A DNA stretch of 60,679 nt, from assembly GCA_900545725.1 (NCBI GenBank), contig URAI01000006.1:1-60679 (forward strand). The letters are read 5' to 3'. Source of the DNA: an uncultured Eubacterium sp. (lineage in GTDB: Bacteria; Bacillota; Clostridia; Lachnospirales; Lachnospiraceae). The position numbers and the translations under genes were made by a program. The notes under the pieces are model-generated. The model searched no databases. It saw only the letters and a program-made list of their open reading frames with translations, and was not told where the DNA came from. This document shows positions 8,457 to 17,098 of the stretch, one piece after another. How positions within the stretch are numbered: position 1 is the first letter of the stretch; every line of letters starts with the position of its first letter.

Positions 8457-8799
8457 TGTGAAAAATAAGCTTGATAGTTTATTTTATCACAAGTTCATAA
8501 GTGTACTGGCTGTTTGCTCTTAGTGTAGACAGACGGCATGGAAGAAATATCAGCAATAGCAGTTATAATTGCTGATAAATTTACAGTTTAGTTTTAGTTA
8601 CAATTTAAGCGTTAAACGCATTAGAATAATAAAAAAAGACCGGCGCATTGGGAATCAGGAACTTCCGGTTAAACAGACAATCAAAAATTGTATTTTTAAG
8701 TATCTGTTTAATTGGAATGTGATTAATTCTTAATGTGCCGGTTTATTTTATCAATAACATGGTTTATTAATAAAAATTTGACTATAAAGTTATAACATT
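8457..8799. other. Intergenic region with a multi-stem structured element (8639-8742)
   Basis: Between two convergent genes. ACCGGCGCATT (8639-8649) pairs with AATGTGCCGGT (8732-8742), and A and T runs outside it extend the stem (AAAAAAAG / TTTATTTT). Enclosed are TTAAACAGA (8669-8677) pairing perfectly with TCTGTTTAA (8703-8711) and a small GGAA/TTCC hairpin. The A-tract and T-tract flanks suit a bidirectional terminator, but the 104-nt three-way fold is unusually elaborate for one. Nothing else was recognised in the gap. Confidence 0.5.
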
Positions 8800-9822
8800 T
8801 TATGCAGCCGTCTGTTCGGATTCATTGTTTGCAGACTTTTTCTTATCAAGACTTGCAAAGAAGCCGGCGAGAAGTGTACCTGATATTGAATGCCATACAC
8901 ATGATACAGCACAGATGATAGCTGATTCTGGTGTTGAGGCAAATTGTGGAGTAGTTGTTGCAAGGTTGGTTGCAAGACCGGCATTCTGCATACCTACTTC
9001 AATTGAGATAGTTCTCTTTTTAGCTACATTCATTCCGGTAAGCTTTCCAGCACCATAGCCTAACAGATAGCCAAGTCCGTTATGTAATAATACAGCAACG
9101 AAGATTAATACACCTGATGTGAAGAATTTGCTTCCCTGGGAAGCTATAACACCACCGACAACACAGGCAAGACCAAGGACGGCAACTCCAGGCATAATCT
9201 GCTGTAATTCTTTATAGGTTTCATTTTTTGCTAAGAGATGATTTAACGTAAAACCAACAGCAATAGGAAGTATTACAGTTTCAATAATTGATACAAACAT
9301 TGAAATGCCGTTTACTGAAATATGGGCGCCGCTTGCAAGTAAAGATACCATAACAGGTGTCATAATTGGTGAAATTATAGTGGATACAGTAGTCATTCCA
9401 ACGGAAAAAGCGACATCACCACCACAAAGATATGACATGATGTTAGATGATACACCACCAGGACAACAGCCGACAAGGATAAGTCCAAGAGCAATGGCAT
9501 CAGGAAGATGTAATATTTTTGTTAATGTAAATGCAAGAAATGGCATAATCGCATATTGTGCAATTGCACCGATACAGATATCAAATGGACGTTTTTTAAG
9601 TTCTTTAAAATCGTCAGTAGTCAGAGTAAGTCCCATACTAAACATTATAATACCGATGATTATTGACTGGCTTGTGAATTTATTGCCGACAAAGTCAACA
9701 AAGAGTTTGAAGTTGACCCATTTCATAAATGATGGGACTAAAAATGTTACTACTGCAATAGCAATAACTACTACAGAAGTATAATTAGATAAAAATTTGC
9801 TTAATTTCTGTAAAGCTTTCAT
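8800..9822 (-). CDS. BASS-family sodium-dependent transporter
   Basis: 340 aa, about nine to ten hydrophobic segments. The bile acid:Na+ symporter family signature LVGCCPGGVSSNIMSYLCGGD and the second conserved segment SIEVGMQNAGLATNLA are both present. Family members carry bile acids, pantothenate or ketopantoate, or organic and keto acids; the substrate is not set by the sequence. AGGAGGAAGAAAG directly precedes the start at 9822. The gene is monocistronic and its 5' leader contains a T-box riboswitch, so expression should rise when a tRNA is uncharged. This suggests the substrate relates to amino-acid metabolism. Confidence 0.9.
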   Translation of the reverse strand: MKALQKLSKFLSNYTSVVVIAIAVVTFLVPSFMKWVNFKLFVDFVGNKFTSQSIIIGIIMFSMGLTLTTDDFKELKKRPFDICIGAIAQYAIMPFLAFTLTKILHLPDAIALGLILVGCCPGGVSSNIMSYLCGGDVAFSVGMTTVSTIISPIMTPVMVSLLASGAHISVNGISMFVSIIETVILPIAVGFTLNHLLAKNETYKELQQIMPGVAVLGLACVVGGVIASQGSKFFTSGVLIFVAVLLHNGLGYLLGYGAGKLTGMNVAKKRTISIEVGMQNAGLATNLATTTPQFASTPESAIICAVSCVWHSISGTLLAGFFASLDKKKSANNESEQTAA

Positions 9823-9893
9823 TCTTTCTTCCTCCTAAAAAAATTGTTGGAAATTTTGAAAACTTATACAAAGCTTCAATGAAAAAAAACTAA

Positions 9894-10290
9894 GAAAAAA
9901 AGTCCCTTTCAGATAGAAATCTGAAAGGGACGAATAAATCCGCGATACCACCCATATTCTGAAAAGTATTATTATTACCAATATAAAAATATAAGAATAT
10001 TGGTAGTAAAAATAAACTTAACAGCACTTAACGTACTTCATACGCTTTCCCTATAACGGAGGATTCCGGCACAGCTTACTGCCATTAATAAGATTCAATA
10101 ATGTATAACAGCTAAATAAATTAATAATTTAACTATATATAATTACCGGACTAATTAATTAAGATTCAGCCTGCTTCTCAGAGATGATAATTATCTTAAA
10201 ATATCTGCTGTCTCGCACCAGCCGGCAGCTCTCTTAAAGACATCTGTTATAAGATAATCCTGTTCTCATCGTTGAAATTTTGTATAGTTA
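9894..10290 (-). promoter_or_regulatory. T-box riboswitch, predicted isoleucine (AUC) specifier
   Basis: Read on the minus strand. Stem I includes AGAGAGCTGCCGG and the GGTGCGAGACAGC distal arm, with TTATCTTA pairing to TAAGATAA. The 3' side then reads ATC A TCTCTGAG, which places an ATC (Ile) specifier at 10188-10186 followed by the usual purine. The T-box core GGGTGGTATCGCGG is at 9953-9940. The terminator is GTCCCTTTCAGAT / ATCTGAAAGGGAC (9931-9902) with a T run at 9901-9894, and CGTCCCTTT is shared between antiterminator and terminator. A second frame (ATC at 10185-10183) gives the same codon. Confidence 0.9.
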
Positions 10291-10306
10291 TTCAAATATT
10301 GATTTA

Positions 10307-10334
10307 ATTATAGCTTCTAATTTTTAAAAGTCAA
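10307..10334 (-). promoter_or_regulatory. Sigma-A promoter of the T-box/BASS transcript
   Basis: On the minus strand TTGACT (10334-10329), 16-bp spacer and TATAAT (10312-10307), about 20 bp before the start of T-box stem I. Confidence 0.8.
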
Positions 10335-10512
10335 TACAATATTTATCTTTAATTTAATAAATGTTTATATAAATTGTGCTTGGATAGTTAATAAAAGACT
10401 ATAAAATATGAAAATATATAAGTAGAAATATATTTTATTATTAATTATATATATACAAATGAATGAATATGATTTATTATTAAATGTATACAGTATAACA
10501 GCTAAGCAGATG

Positions 10513-10542
10513 ATTGCGAAACTCACTAAGTACGTTCGCAAT
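10513..10542 (+). promoter_or_regulatory. Inverted repeat upstream of the Dabb gene
   Basis: ATTGCGAA (10513-10520) and TTCGCAAT (10535-10542) are perfect 8-bp arms around a 14-nt loop, about 50 bp before the start codon. There is no T run, so this is an operator or mRNA hairpin and not a terminator. The rest of 10341-10512 is AT-rich with no feature seen. Confidence 0.4.
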
Positions 10543-10594
10543 TCTGATTAAAAACAAAGCAGACAGTTACTGCGTTTGAGGAATGGAGATTATT

Positions 10595-10897
10595 ATGGTA
10601 CATCATATTATTTTATGGAAGATTAAAGAAGAAAAGACTGAACAGGAAAAGCTTGATATTAAAAAGGGAGTTAAAAAGGGGCTTGAGGGACTTAAGGGAG
10701 TTGTTCCAGGACTACTTTCATGCAATGTCTATATTGATGGGTTAGCATCATCTAATTGTGATATTATGTTAGATTCAACGCTTGAAAGTGAGGAAGCACT
10801 TAAGGCATATCAGAAGAATCCGGCGCATGTTGAGGTTGCTGATACATTTGTAAGACCATTTATGGAAGTAAGAATGTGTATGGATTACGAAGATTAG
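10595..10897 (+). CDS. Dabb-family (stress-responsive A/B barrel) protein
   Basis: About 100 aa. The N-terminus MVHHIILWKIKEE, the central PGLLSCNVY and the C-terminal YQKNPAHVEVADTFVRP are the standard Dabb fold pattern, a dimeric ferredoxin-like barrel. The family includes stress-induced plant proteins and a few polyketide cyclases; bacterial members mostly have no known function. An in-frame ATG exists at 10583, but TGGAGA at 10584-10589 lies correctly for 10595, and MVHHI is the usual family start. The gene stands alone. Confidence 0.85.
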   Translation: MVHHIILWKIKEEKTEQEKLDIKKGVKKGLEGLKGVVPGLLSCNVYIDGLASSNCDIMLDSTLESEEALKAYQKNPAHVEVADTFVRPFMEVRMCMDYED

Positions 10898-11142
10898 TAA
10901 TGCGTATACATAAAATACACCAATATGAAAGAGTATTTATAGTATGTATTGATTATATGGAAAGTATAAAACAGCTATAATGAATATTAAAAGAATATTT
11001 TGATTTTTTTCGCTAGAATTTTCATGTTTATTTGTATATAATACAAGTTATATTTTGATATTCAAATAAATTGGATATTACCGGCATAAAATAATCGGAA
11101 GGAGATGCTGTATTAAATTACAATGCAGCAAAATATCAGACA

Positions 11143-13881
11143 ATGCTTCAGATACAAAATATTTGTAAAAAGTATGTCACAGGAGATCTTGTGCAGACAG
11201 CACTTGATAATGTGTCACTTAACCTAAGAGATAATGAATTTGTAGCAATATTAGGTCCGTCGGGTTCAGGTAAGACGACAATGCTTAATATAATTGGAGG
11301 ACTGGACAGATATGATAGTGGAGATCTTATTATAAATGGTATATCCACTAAAAAATATAAGGACAGGGACTGGGATTCTTATAGAAACCATACGATAGGT
11401 TTTGTTTTCCAGAGTTATAATCTTATACCACATCAGTCAGTCCTTTCAAATGTTGAGCTGGCGCTTACTATATCAGGAATAAGCCGTTCGGAAAGAAGAA
11501 GGAGAGCTAAGGAAGCACTTGAAAAGGTAGGTCTTGGTAATCAGCTTCACAAAAGACCTAATCAGATGTCAGGTGGCCAGATGCAAAGGGTTGCAATAGC
11601 AAGAGCACTTGTTAATAATCCTGACATACTGCTTGCCGATGAGCCTACGGGAGCATTGGATTCAGAAACAAGCGTACAGGTTATGGAACTGTTAAAGGAG
11701 GTTGCAAAGGACAGACTTGTTGTAATGGTTACACATAATCCTGAACTTGCTAATGAATATGCTACAAGAATTGTAAGAGTTAAGGATGGACATATTGTAG
11801 ATGATACAGATCCTTATGAAATAGAACAAAAGCTTGAAGAGCCACAACATAAGAATATGGGTAAAGCTTCAATGTCTATATTGACGGCATTATCATTATC
11901 ATTTAATAACTTAAGAACCAAGAAGGGGAGAACATTTCTGACCGCATTTGCAGGTTCAATAGGTATAATAGGAATAGCCCTTATTTTATCATTTTCAAAT
12001 GGAGTCAACACATATATAACAGATATTCAGAAAAGTACTATGACATCATATCCGATATCCATAGAAGCACAGACGATTGACCTTACGAGTATCATGCAAA
12101 AAGGGCAGTCATCCATGAAAGATTCAGACATTACACATGAGCTTGATGGTGTATATTCTAATGGAACTGATATTGAGATGGCTTCAAGCATAACAACAAG
12201 CTTTACAAAGAATAATCTGACAGAATTTAAGAAGTATATGGATAATCCAGACAGTGAGATTAGAAAGCATATAAGAGAAAATGGAATAGTATATTCATAT
12301 AATACTAAGTTTGATGTATTTACATATGATTCAGAAGGAGCATTTGTAAATACAGATGGAAGTACCTTAAAAAGCAGCAGTCAGACATCAGCAACCAATA
12401 TGATGGCTGATATGTCAAATGATAATGGCATGACCATGATGACAGGAAGTACAGGAAAGACTAATAACTTTACAGAACTGCTTCCGGGAAGTGATTCTGC
12501 ATCAGTAAGTCAGGCAGTAACAGATGCTTACGATGTATTATATGGTAACTGGCCATCATCATATGATGAAGCTGTTCTTGTGATGAATAAGAATAATGAA
12601 ATATCATCGGCAGTTTTATATCAGCTTGGAATACTTCCAACATCTGAATATAAAGAGATAATGAAAAGAATAGATGCCGGTGAAGAAGTTACAATGGATA
12701 TTGAAAAAATATCATATGAAGATATTTGTAATAAGGAATATTATCTGTTACCTGCAAGCGATATGTATGTTAAGGACGATAATGGCAATTATAAGTCTAT
12801 AGTATCTGATAATGCAAGCTTAAAGGATAAGGCAGCAGATGGTATAAAGCTTAAGATAAGCGGTATTGTAAGACAAAATGATGACAATGATAATGCACTT
12901 ATTAATAAAGCCGTAGGTTATACAAAGGCACTCACTGATTACCTTATGGATTATGCAGATAAGAGTGAGGTTGTAAAGGCACAGCGTGAGAATAAAGATA
13001 TTAATATAACTAATGGTATGGCATTTTCACCGGCAGATGATGCAGCTAAGATTGCAGATGCCAGAACATATCTTGCTAATCTTGGTGTAAGTGATAAAGC
13101 ATCTATGTTTAAGAATATGATGCAGATGGTATATGCAGATAATCAGCAGATGTATACACAGCTTATGGCTATGGGAGAAGCACAGCAGGCAGCTATGCTT
13201 GATTCATACCTTGAGAATCCCGATGATAGTACATTGTTATCTATATATAATTCATATATTTCAACAGGAAATTATGATGATAATATGGAAAGCTTTGGCG
13301 TTATAAGCGAGGACGCACCATCAGCCATCAATATATATGTAGACAGTTTTGAAGCTAAGGACGCGGTATCTGACTGTATTAAGAAATATAATGAAGGTGC
13401 ATCAGAGGATGATAAAATCAGTTATACTGATTATGTCGGACTTCTTATGAATAGTGTTACAACAATTATTAATGTTATAACATATGTGCTTATTGCATTT
13501 GTGGCTGTATCACTTATAGTATCATCAATTATGATTGGTATTATAACTTATATTTCTGTACTTGAAAGAACTAAAGAGATTGGTATACTTCGTGCAATAG
13601 GAGCTTCTAAGAGAAACATTTCACAGGTGTTTAATGCAGAGACGTTTATTATAGGTTTCTGTTCAGGTATTATAGGAATAGCAATTACATTATTACTGCT
13701 TATTCCATGTAACAGCATTATACATGCAGTAACGGATTCAACAGCGGTTAATGCGGCACTTCCACCGGTAAGTGCAGTAGTGCTTATAATACTTAGCATG
13801 GTACTTACATTTATTGGCGGATTAATACCGGCAAAGAATGCAGCTAAGAAAGACCCTGTTACAGCATTAAGAACAGAGTAA
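11143..13881 (+). CDS. ABC transporter, ATPase fused to FtsX-type permease (MacB-like)
   Basis: 912 aa. Residues 1-235 are a LolD/MacB-type ATPase: Walker A GPSGSGKT (38-45), signature SGGQMQRVAIARAL (143-156), Walker B ILLADEPTGALD (162-173). A transmembrane helix at about 258-280 leads into a large extracytoplasmic region (to about 760), then three FtsX-type helices with the ERTKEIGILRAIGAS motif and the C-terminal PVTALRTE. This class exports lipoproteins or peptides, or gives resistance to envelope-active peptides, by a mechanotransmission cycle. Start choice is odd: GGAAGGAG at 11098-11105 is 38 nt upstream, with a 3-codon frame (11107) and an out-of-frame 34-codon frame (11124) between. 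No in-frame ATG, GTG or TTG lies nearer. Confidence 0.9.
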   Translation: MLQIQNICKKYVTGDLVQTALDNVSLNLRDNEFVAILGPSGSGKTTMLNIIGGLDRYDSGDLIINGISTKKYKDRDWDSYRNHTIGFVFQSYNLIPHQSVLSNVELALTISGISRSERRRRAKEALEKVGLGNQLHKRPNQMSGGQMQRVAIARALVNNPDILLADEPTGALDSETSVQVMELLKEVAKDRLVVMVTHNPELANEYATRIVRVKDGHIVDDTDPYEIEQKLEEPQHKNMGKASMSILTALSLSFNNLRTKKGRTFLTAFAGSIGIIGIALILSFSNGVNTYITDIQKSTMTSYPISIEAQTIDLTSIMQKGQSSMKDSDITHELDGVYSNGTDIEMASSITTSFTKNNLTEFKKYMDNPDSEIRKHIRENGIVYSYNTKFDVFTYDSEGAFVNTDGSTLKSSSQTSATNMMADMSNDNGMTMMTGSTGKTNNFTELLPGSDSASVSQAVTDAYDVLYGNWPSSYDEAVLVMNKNNEISSAVLYQLGILPTSEYKEIMKRIDAGEEVTMDIEKISYEDICNKEYYLLPASDMYVKDDNGNYKSIVSDNASLKDKAADGIKLKISGIVRQNDDNDNALINKAVGYTKALTDYLMDYADKSEVVKAQRENKDINITNGMAFSPADDAAKIADARTYLANLGVSDKASMFKNMMQMVYADNQQMYTQLMAMGEAQQAAMLDSYLENPDDSTLLSIYNSYISTGNYDDNMESFGVISEDAPSAINIYVDSFEAKDAVSDCIKKYNEGASEDDKISYTDYVGLLMNSVTTIINVITYVLIAFVAVSLIVSSIMIGIITYISVLERTKEIGILRAIGASKRNISQVFNAETFIIGFCSGIIGIAITLLLLIPCNSIIHAVTDSTAVNAALPPVSAVVLIILSMVLTFIGGLIPAKNAAKKDPVTALRTE

Positions 13882-13887
13882 TATTAT

Positions 13888-13923
13888 ACTAAAACAGGCA
13901 GCCATATGGCTGCCTGTTTTAGT
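13888..13923 (+). terminator. Intrinsic terminator after the ABC transporter gene
   Basis: Perfect 16-bp stem ACTAAAACAGGCAGCC / GGCTGCCTGTTTTAGT around ATAT. The A and T runs inside the stem would let it work in both directions. The following 13924-14155 holds three copies of AAAATATTAGCT but no gene. Confidence 0.85.
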
Positions 13924-14155
13924 AGTGAGGAGTATCTGATATGTACTTATTATCTGATATGATATTTATCTGCTATAACAATAGTGACTGCTGTTTATCT
14001 TTTATATGATATTATATGATACTTATATGTTATGTAATATCAGTGTATATATATTCTTTTATAAAATATTAGCTTATGCATATATTATATCTGTAAATGA
14101 ACAAATTTAAAATATTAGCTGATAATTACATGTTTTATAAAATATTAGCTGATAT

Positions 14156-14755
14156 TTATTCATTATATAACATTACAACTTCGTCAACGATCTGTTCTAA
14201 TGACAAATCTTCTGTATTAAAATAGTAATCATAGCTCTTAGGATTACCCCATTCTTTCATCGTGTGGAACTTATAATATGCTTTTCTTCTCTTATCGTGT
14301 TTCTTGATAAGAGAGATAGCTTTACTCTCTTCAACATCGTACTTTGCCATAATTCTGTCAATACGCTGTTCAAGCGGTGCACTTATAAATACGCTCAATA
14401 CATTAAACTTCTCTTCCTTAAGAATCCAGTCAGCACATCTGCCTATTATGATGGCAGGACCGTTATTGGCAATATCAATTATTACATCACGCTGTAACTT
14501 AAATAATACCTCTTCCATAGGCTCGCCCTTAGGTGCATTCTCATTGCCATAATAATTGCTCTCAAATAGAAATGGATTGAACTTCTTCTCATCAAACTTA
14601 TCAAGCGGACGACCATGAGTAATTCCACCATGCTTGATTGCCATGCTGATAAGTTCATTGTCATAATAAGGAATACCAAGCTTATCGGCAATTAATTGTC
14701 CGGCTACATGTCCGCCACTTCCAAATTCTCTACCGATAGTTATAATCTTAGACAT
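14156..14755 (-). CDS. Cytidylate-kinase-like family protein
   Basis: 199 aa P-loop kinase. The N-terminus IITIGREFGSGGHVAGQLIA is the modified P-loop of the cytidylate_kinase-2 group (GREFGSGG in place of GPAGSGK). The NMP-binding and lid-like Arg-rich segments VFISAPLEQRIDRIM and HDKRRKAYYKFHT follow. This group is widespread in Clostridia; a true CMP kinase role is unproven and the housekeeping cmk is normally a different gene. GGAGG 6 nt upstream supports the start. It is transcribed away from xpt. Confidence 0.85.
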   Translation of the reverse strand: MSKIITIGREFGSGGHVAGQLIADKLGIPYYDNELISMAIKHGGITHGRPLDKFDEKKFNPFLFESNYYGNENAPKGEPMEEVLFKLQRDVIIDIANNGPAIIIGRCADWILKEEKFNVLSVFISAPLEQRIDRIMAKYDVEESKAISLIKKHDKRRKAYYKFHTMKEWGNPKSYDYYFNTEDLSLEQIVDEVVMLYNE

Positions 14756-15189
14756 AATAACCTCCGTTCTGCAGATGTATTAATACCAGTAATCTTCTTA
14801 AAATGTGTTAATATAATAGAATATTAGTATAATATCAATATTAACGCATGGTATAAAAGCTCATAAATATAAATAAAATTACTGCATCTGCCATAAAACC
14901 ATTACTGAATCACATTATGGGCATATAGTTTTATAAATAATAATGTAAATTATAATATAGACTGTAAGCATTATATGTAATAAAAGCCATATGGTTACAA
15001 AATAATGCACCTTTGTAAGTATGTGTCCAGTTACAATTATATAAAGTTCTTATATTTGTACATATTATATCATATTATGCTTAAAAATGAAACAAAAAAA
15101 TAAATATAATGTATAAAATGCACAAAAAACAAATTAGAGTCATTGTTATGGAATGAATTTAAAATTCTGGAACAACAATAAGAAAAATA
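14756..15189. other. AT-rich divergent intergenic region
   Basis: About 430 bp between the divergent kinase-like gene and the xpt promoter. It is very AT-rich with scattered TATAAT-like hexamers. I looked for a purine riboswitch (expected before xpt) and saw no conserved core. No gene or clear hairpin was found. Confidence 0.6.
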
Positions 15190-15218
15190 TTGAAATAGTT
15201 TGTGATTTATAGTACAAT
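15190..15218 (+). promoter_or_regulatory. Sigma-A promoter of xpt
   Basis: TTGAAA (15190-15195), 17-bp spacer, TACAAT (15213-15218), about 87 bp before the start codon. A second TACAAT lies at about 15252. Confidence 0.65.
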
Positions 15219-15304
15219 CGACCAATAATAAAAACAGGATTAAGTATATAGTACAATATATACCAGATCACACAAAGACACGAATCTTAATAATGGAGGT
15301 AAGT

Positions 15305-15886
15305 ATGAATTTCTTAGAGGAAAGAATTATAAAGGACGGTATTGTAAGAGAAGGCAATGTATTAAAGGTTGACAGCTTTTTGAATCATCAGATGGATATA
15401 CATCTGTTAAATCAGATTGGTGAGGAATTTAAGAAGCGTTTTGATGGAAAGCCAATTAACAAAATCGTTACAATAGAAGCTTCAGGAATAGGAATTGCGT
15501 GTATAGTTGCTAATCATTTTGACGTGCCGGTAGTATTTGCAAAGAAGAGCAAGAGCATTAATATTGAAGGTGATGTATACGTGGCTGAGGTTGAGTCATT
15601 TACACATAAGTGTAAGAATCAGGTAATAGTATCTAAGAAATTCTTAGGACCGGATGACCATGTACTTATAATAGATGATTTCCTTGCAAATGGATGTGCA
15701 TTACAGGGGCTTGTATCTATTGTTGCACAGGCAGGCGGTACAGTTGAAGGAATTGGTATTGCAATAGAAAAAGGCTTCCAGCAGGGGGGAAGAATTATCA
15801 GAAATCTCGGTTATCAGCTTGAATCACTTGCGATAGTTGATGGAATGGACCCACAGACAGGTGAAGTATTCTTCCGTGAGCAGTAG
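15305..15886 (+). CDS. xpt: Xanthine phosphoribosyltransferase
   Basis: Converts xanthine and PRPP to XMP in purine salvage. 193 aa, the usual length. MNFLEERIIKDGIV is the typical family N-terminus, and the PRPP-binding loop VLIIDDFLANG is clear. TGGAGGT at 15294-15300 selects the ATG at 15305 over the one at 15293. Monocistronic, between its own promoter and a strong terminator. Confidence 0.93.
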   Translation: MNFLEERIIKDGIVREGNVLKVDSFLNHQMDIHLLNQIGEEFKKRFDGKPINKIVTIEASGIGIACIVANHFDVPVVFAKKSKSINIEGDVYVAEVESFTHKCKNQVIVSKKFLGPDDHVLIIDDFLANGCALQGLVSIVAQAGGTVEGIGIAIEKGFQQGGRIIRNLGYQLESLAIVDGMDPQTGEVFFREQ

Positions 15887-16090
15887 TAGTTGATATAGTA
15901 TCTGGCGGTTGTATTTATTGTAAGTATAATACTTAACCTTGTACTTCCTAAGAATATGGAAGTTGAACATGTGCCAAATTACTAATACTTTGTCCGGATA
16001 TCTGGAAATCAGAGTATAGGAATAATAAAAATATTTATACGCCGGTAATGGATAATTACCTGAATATGTATGTTAATGCCGTATATAAAT

Positions 16091-16146
16091 GTACGCCATT
16101 GACGCACATATTTTAGGGAATGTCCGTTGCCGGCGTACTATTTTTT
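16091..16146 (+). terminator. Intrinsic terminator downstream of xpt
   Basis: GTACGCC (16091-16097) pairs with GGCGTAC (16132-16138). An inner arm ACGCACAT / ATGTCCGT with one mismatch extends it, and TTTTTT follows (16141-16146). Between the xpt stop and this hairpin (15887-16090) there is a GGTAAT/ATTACC hairpin near 16042-16060 and no gene. Confidence 0.75.
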
Positions 16147-16147
16147 A

Positions 16148-16294
16148 CAATTCACGCAGAAACTCAGCAATTCACGCAGAGTGGGTTGTTTTTGGCAAAT
16201 TATAAGTTATAATTTATTTATATGTTGCGTGAATACTTTGGAGAAGGTATTTTAATATTATTCAGTGTAAAATAATTAATAATTTTGCGTAAAT
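16148..16294 (+). promoter_or_regulatory. Candidate regulator-binding repeats before the LytTR regulator
   Basis: CAATTCACGCAGA occurs exactly twice, at 16148-16160 and 16168-16180, 20 bp apart (two helical turns, same DNA face). The reverse-oriented core TGCGTGAAT is at 16226-16234 and TGCGTAAAT at 16286-16294. LytTR-family regulators bind paired direct repeats about two turns apart, so autoregulation by the next gene is plausible; another regulator cannot be excluded. Confidence 0.5.
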
Positions 16295-16345
16295 ATGAAG
16301 AATAATTTTTACAAGATAAATTGAAAAATGAGGGGATTAAATTAT

Positions 16346-17098
16346 ATGAACATGTTGATTGCAGTATGTGATGATAATGTTAAGGAACATATGACCATAG
16401 GGAATATATGTGATAATTATTTAAAAAAATATAGTATTGAATATGAACTGTTAATATTTTGCAGCGGAGAAGCTTTATTAAAATATTGTGATAATAAAGA
16501 AAATAACAGGATAGATGTGTTATTTCTTGATATAGAACTTACAGGAATTAATGGACTTGAGTTAAAGGACAGATTATTAACATCAGATAATATATGGAGG
16601 ATTTCATATTTTTCAAGTCATACAGATATGTTTTTTGAAACATATAGTATTAAGACAATAGGTTTTGTAAGAAAACCGGCGAATATTGCTGATGTTGAGA
16701 AAATATTAAATATCGTTATTAAAGAAAAAAGGGATAACATTGTATTTCAGATGAATGATATTGATGGAAGAAATATAGAAGTGAGTCTTTGGGATATATT
16801 ATATTTAAGGGCAGATGGAAGTTATACAGAGATATATACATATTCAAAAAGAAAAGAATTTTATAAATATGCTTTATGCTCTAAAAAGCTTGGTGATATT
16901 GAGAATGAGATGGAAAAATATAACATTATCCGCGTACATAAATCATATATGGTTAATCTTGCCAATGTAGAAAGTATAACAGAAAATATTACTTTTAATG
17001 ATATTGATATAAAGATACCAATAGGAAGAAAATATAAAGAAACGGTAAGAATTAAGAGCTTTAATTATGGAAGAGATAGGATGAAAATAAGATTATGA
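16346..17098 (+). CDS. LytTR-family response regulator (AgrA-type)
   Basis: 250 aa. The receiver domain (1-125) has acidic pocket CDDN (D9, D10), phospho-acceptor D62 in LFLDIELTGINGLEL, and the conserved Lys in VRKPAN. The LytTR DNA-binding domain follows (about 145-245: ILYLRADGSYTEIYT, IIRVHKSYMVNLANV, IPIGRKYKE). GAGGGG at 16330-16335 fits the start at 16346; an ATG at 16328 overlaps that site. It overlaps the next gene by 4 bp (ATGA), so regulator and kinase are translationally coupled. It is expected to activate promoters bearing paired direct repeats, of which 18461-18496 is the best candidate. Confidence 0.9.
   Translation: MNMLIAVCDDNVKEHMTIGNICDNYLKKYSIEYELLIFCSGEALLKYCDNKENNRIDVLFLDIELTGINGLELKDRLLTSDNIWRISYFSSHTDMFFETYSIKTIGFVRKPANIADVEKILNIVIKEKRDNIVFQMNDIDGRNIEVSLWDILYLRADGSYTEIYTYSKRKEFYKYALCSKKLGDIENEMEKYNIIRVHKSYMVNLANVESITENITFNDIDIKIPIGRKYKETVRIKSFNYGRDRMKIRL

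Noticed and set aside
9305..9784. 159-codon plus-strand frame opposite the BASS transporter
   Set aside because: Shadow of a real gene carrying family motifs on the other strand.
14756..15304. Purine riboswitch expected before xpt
   Set aside because: No conserved three-way junction core was seen; only a plain sigma-A promoter.
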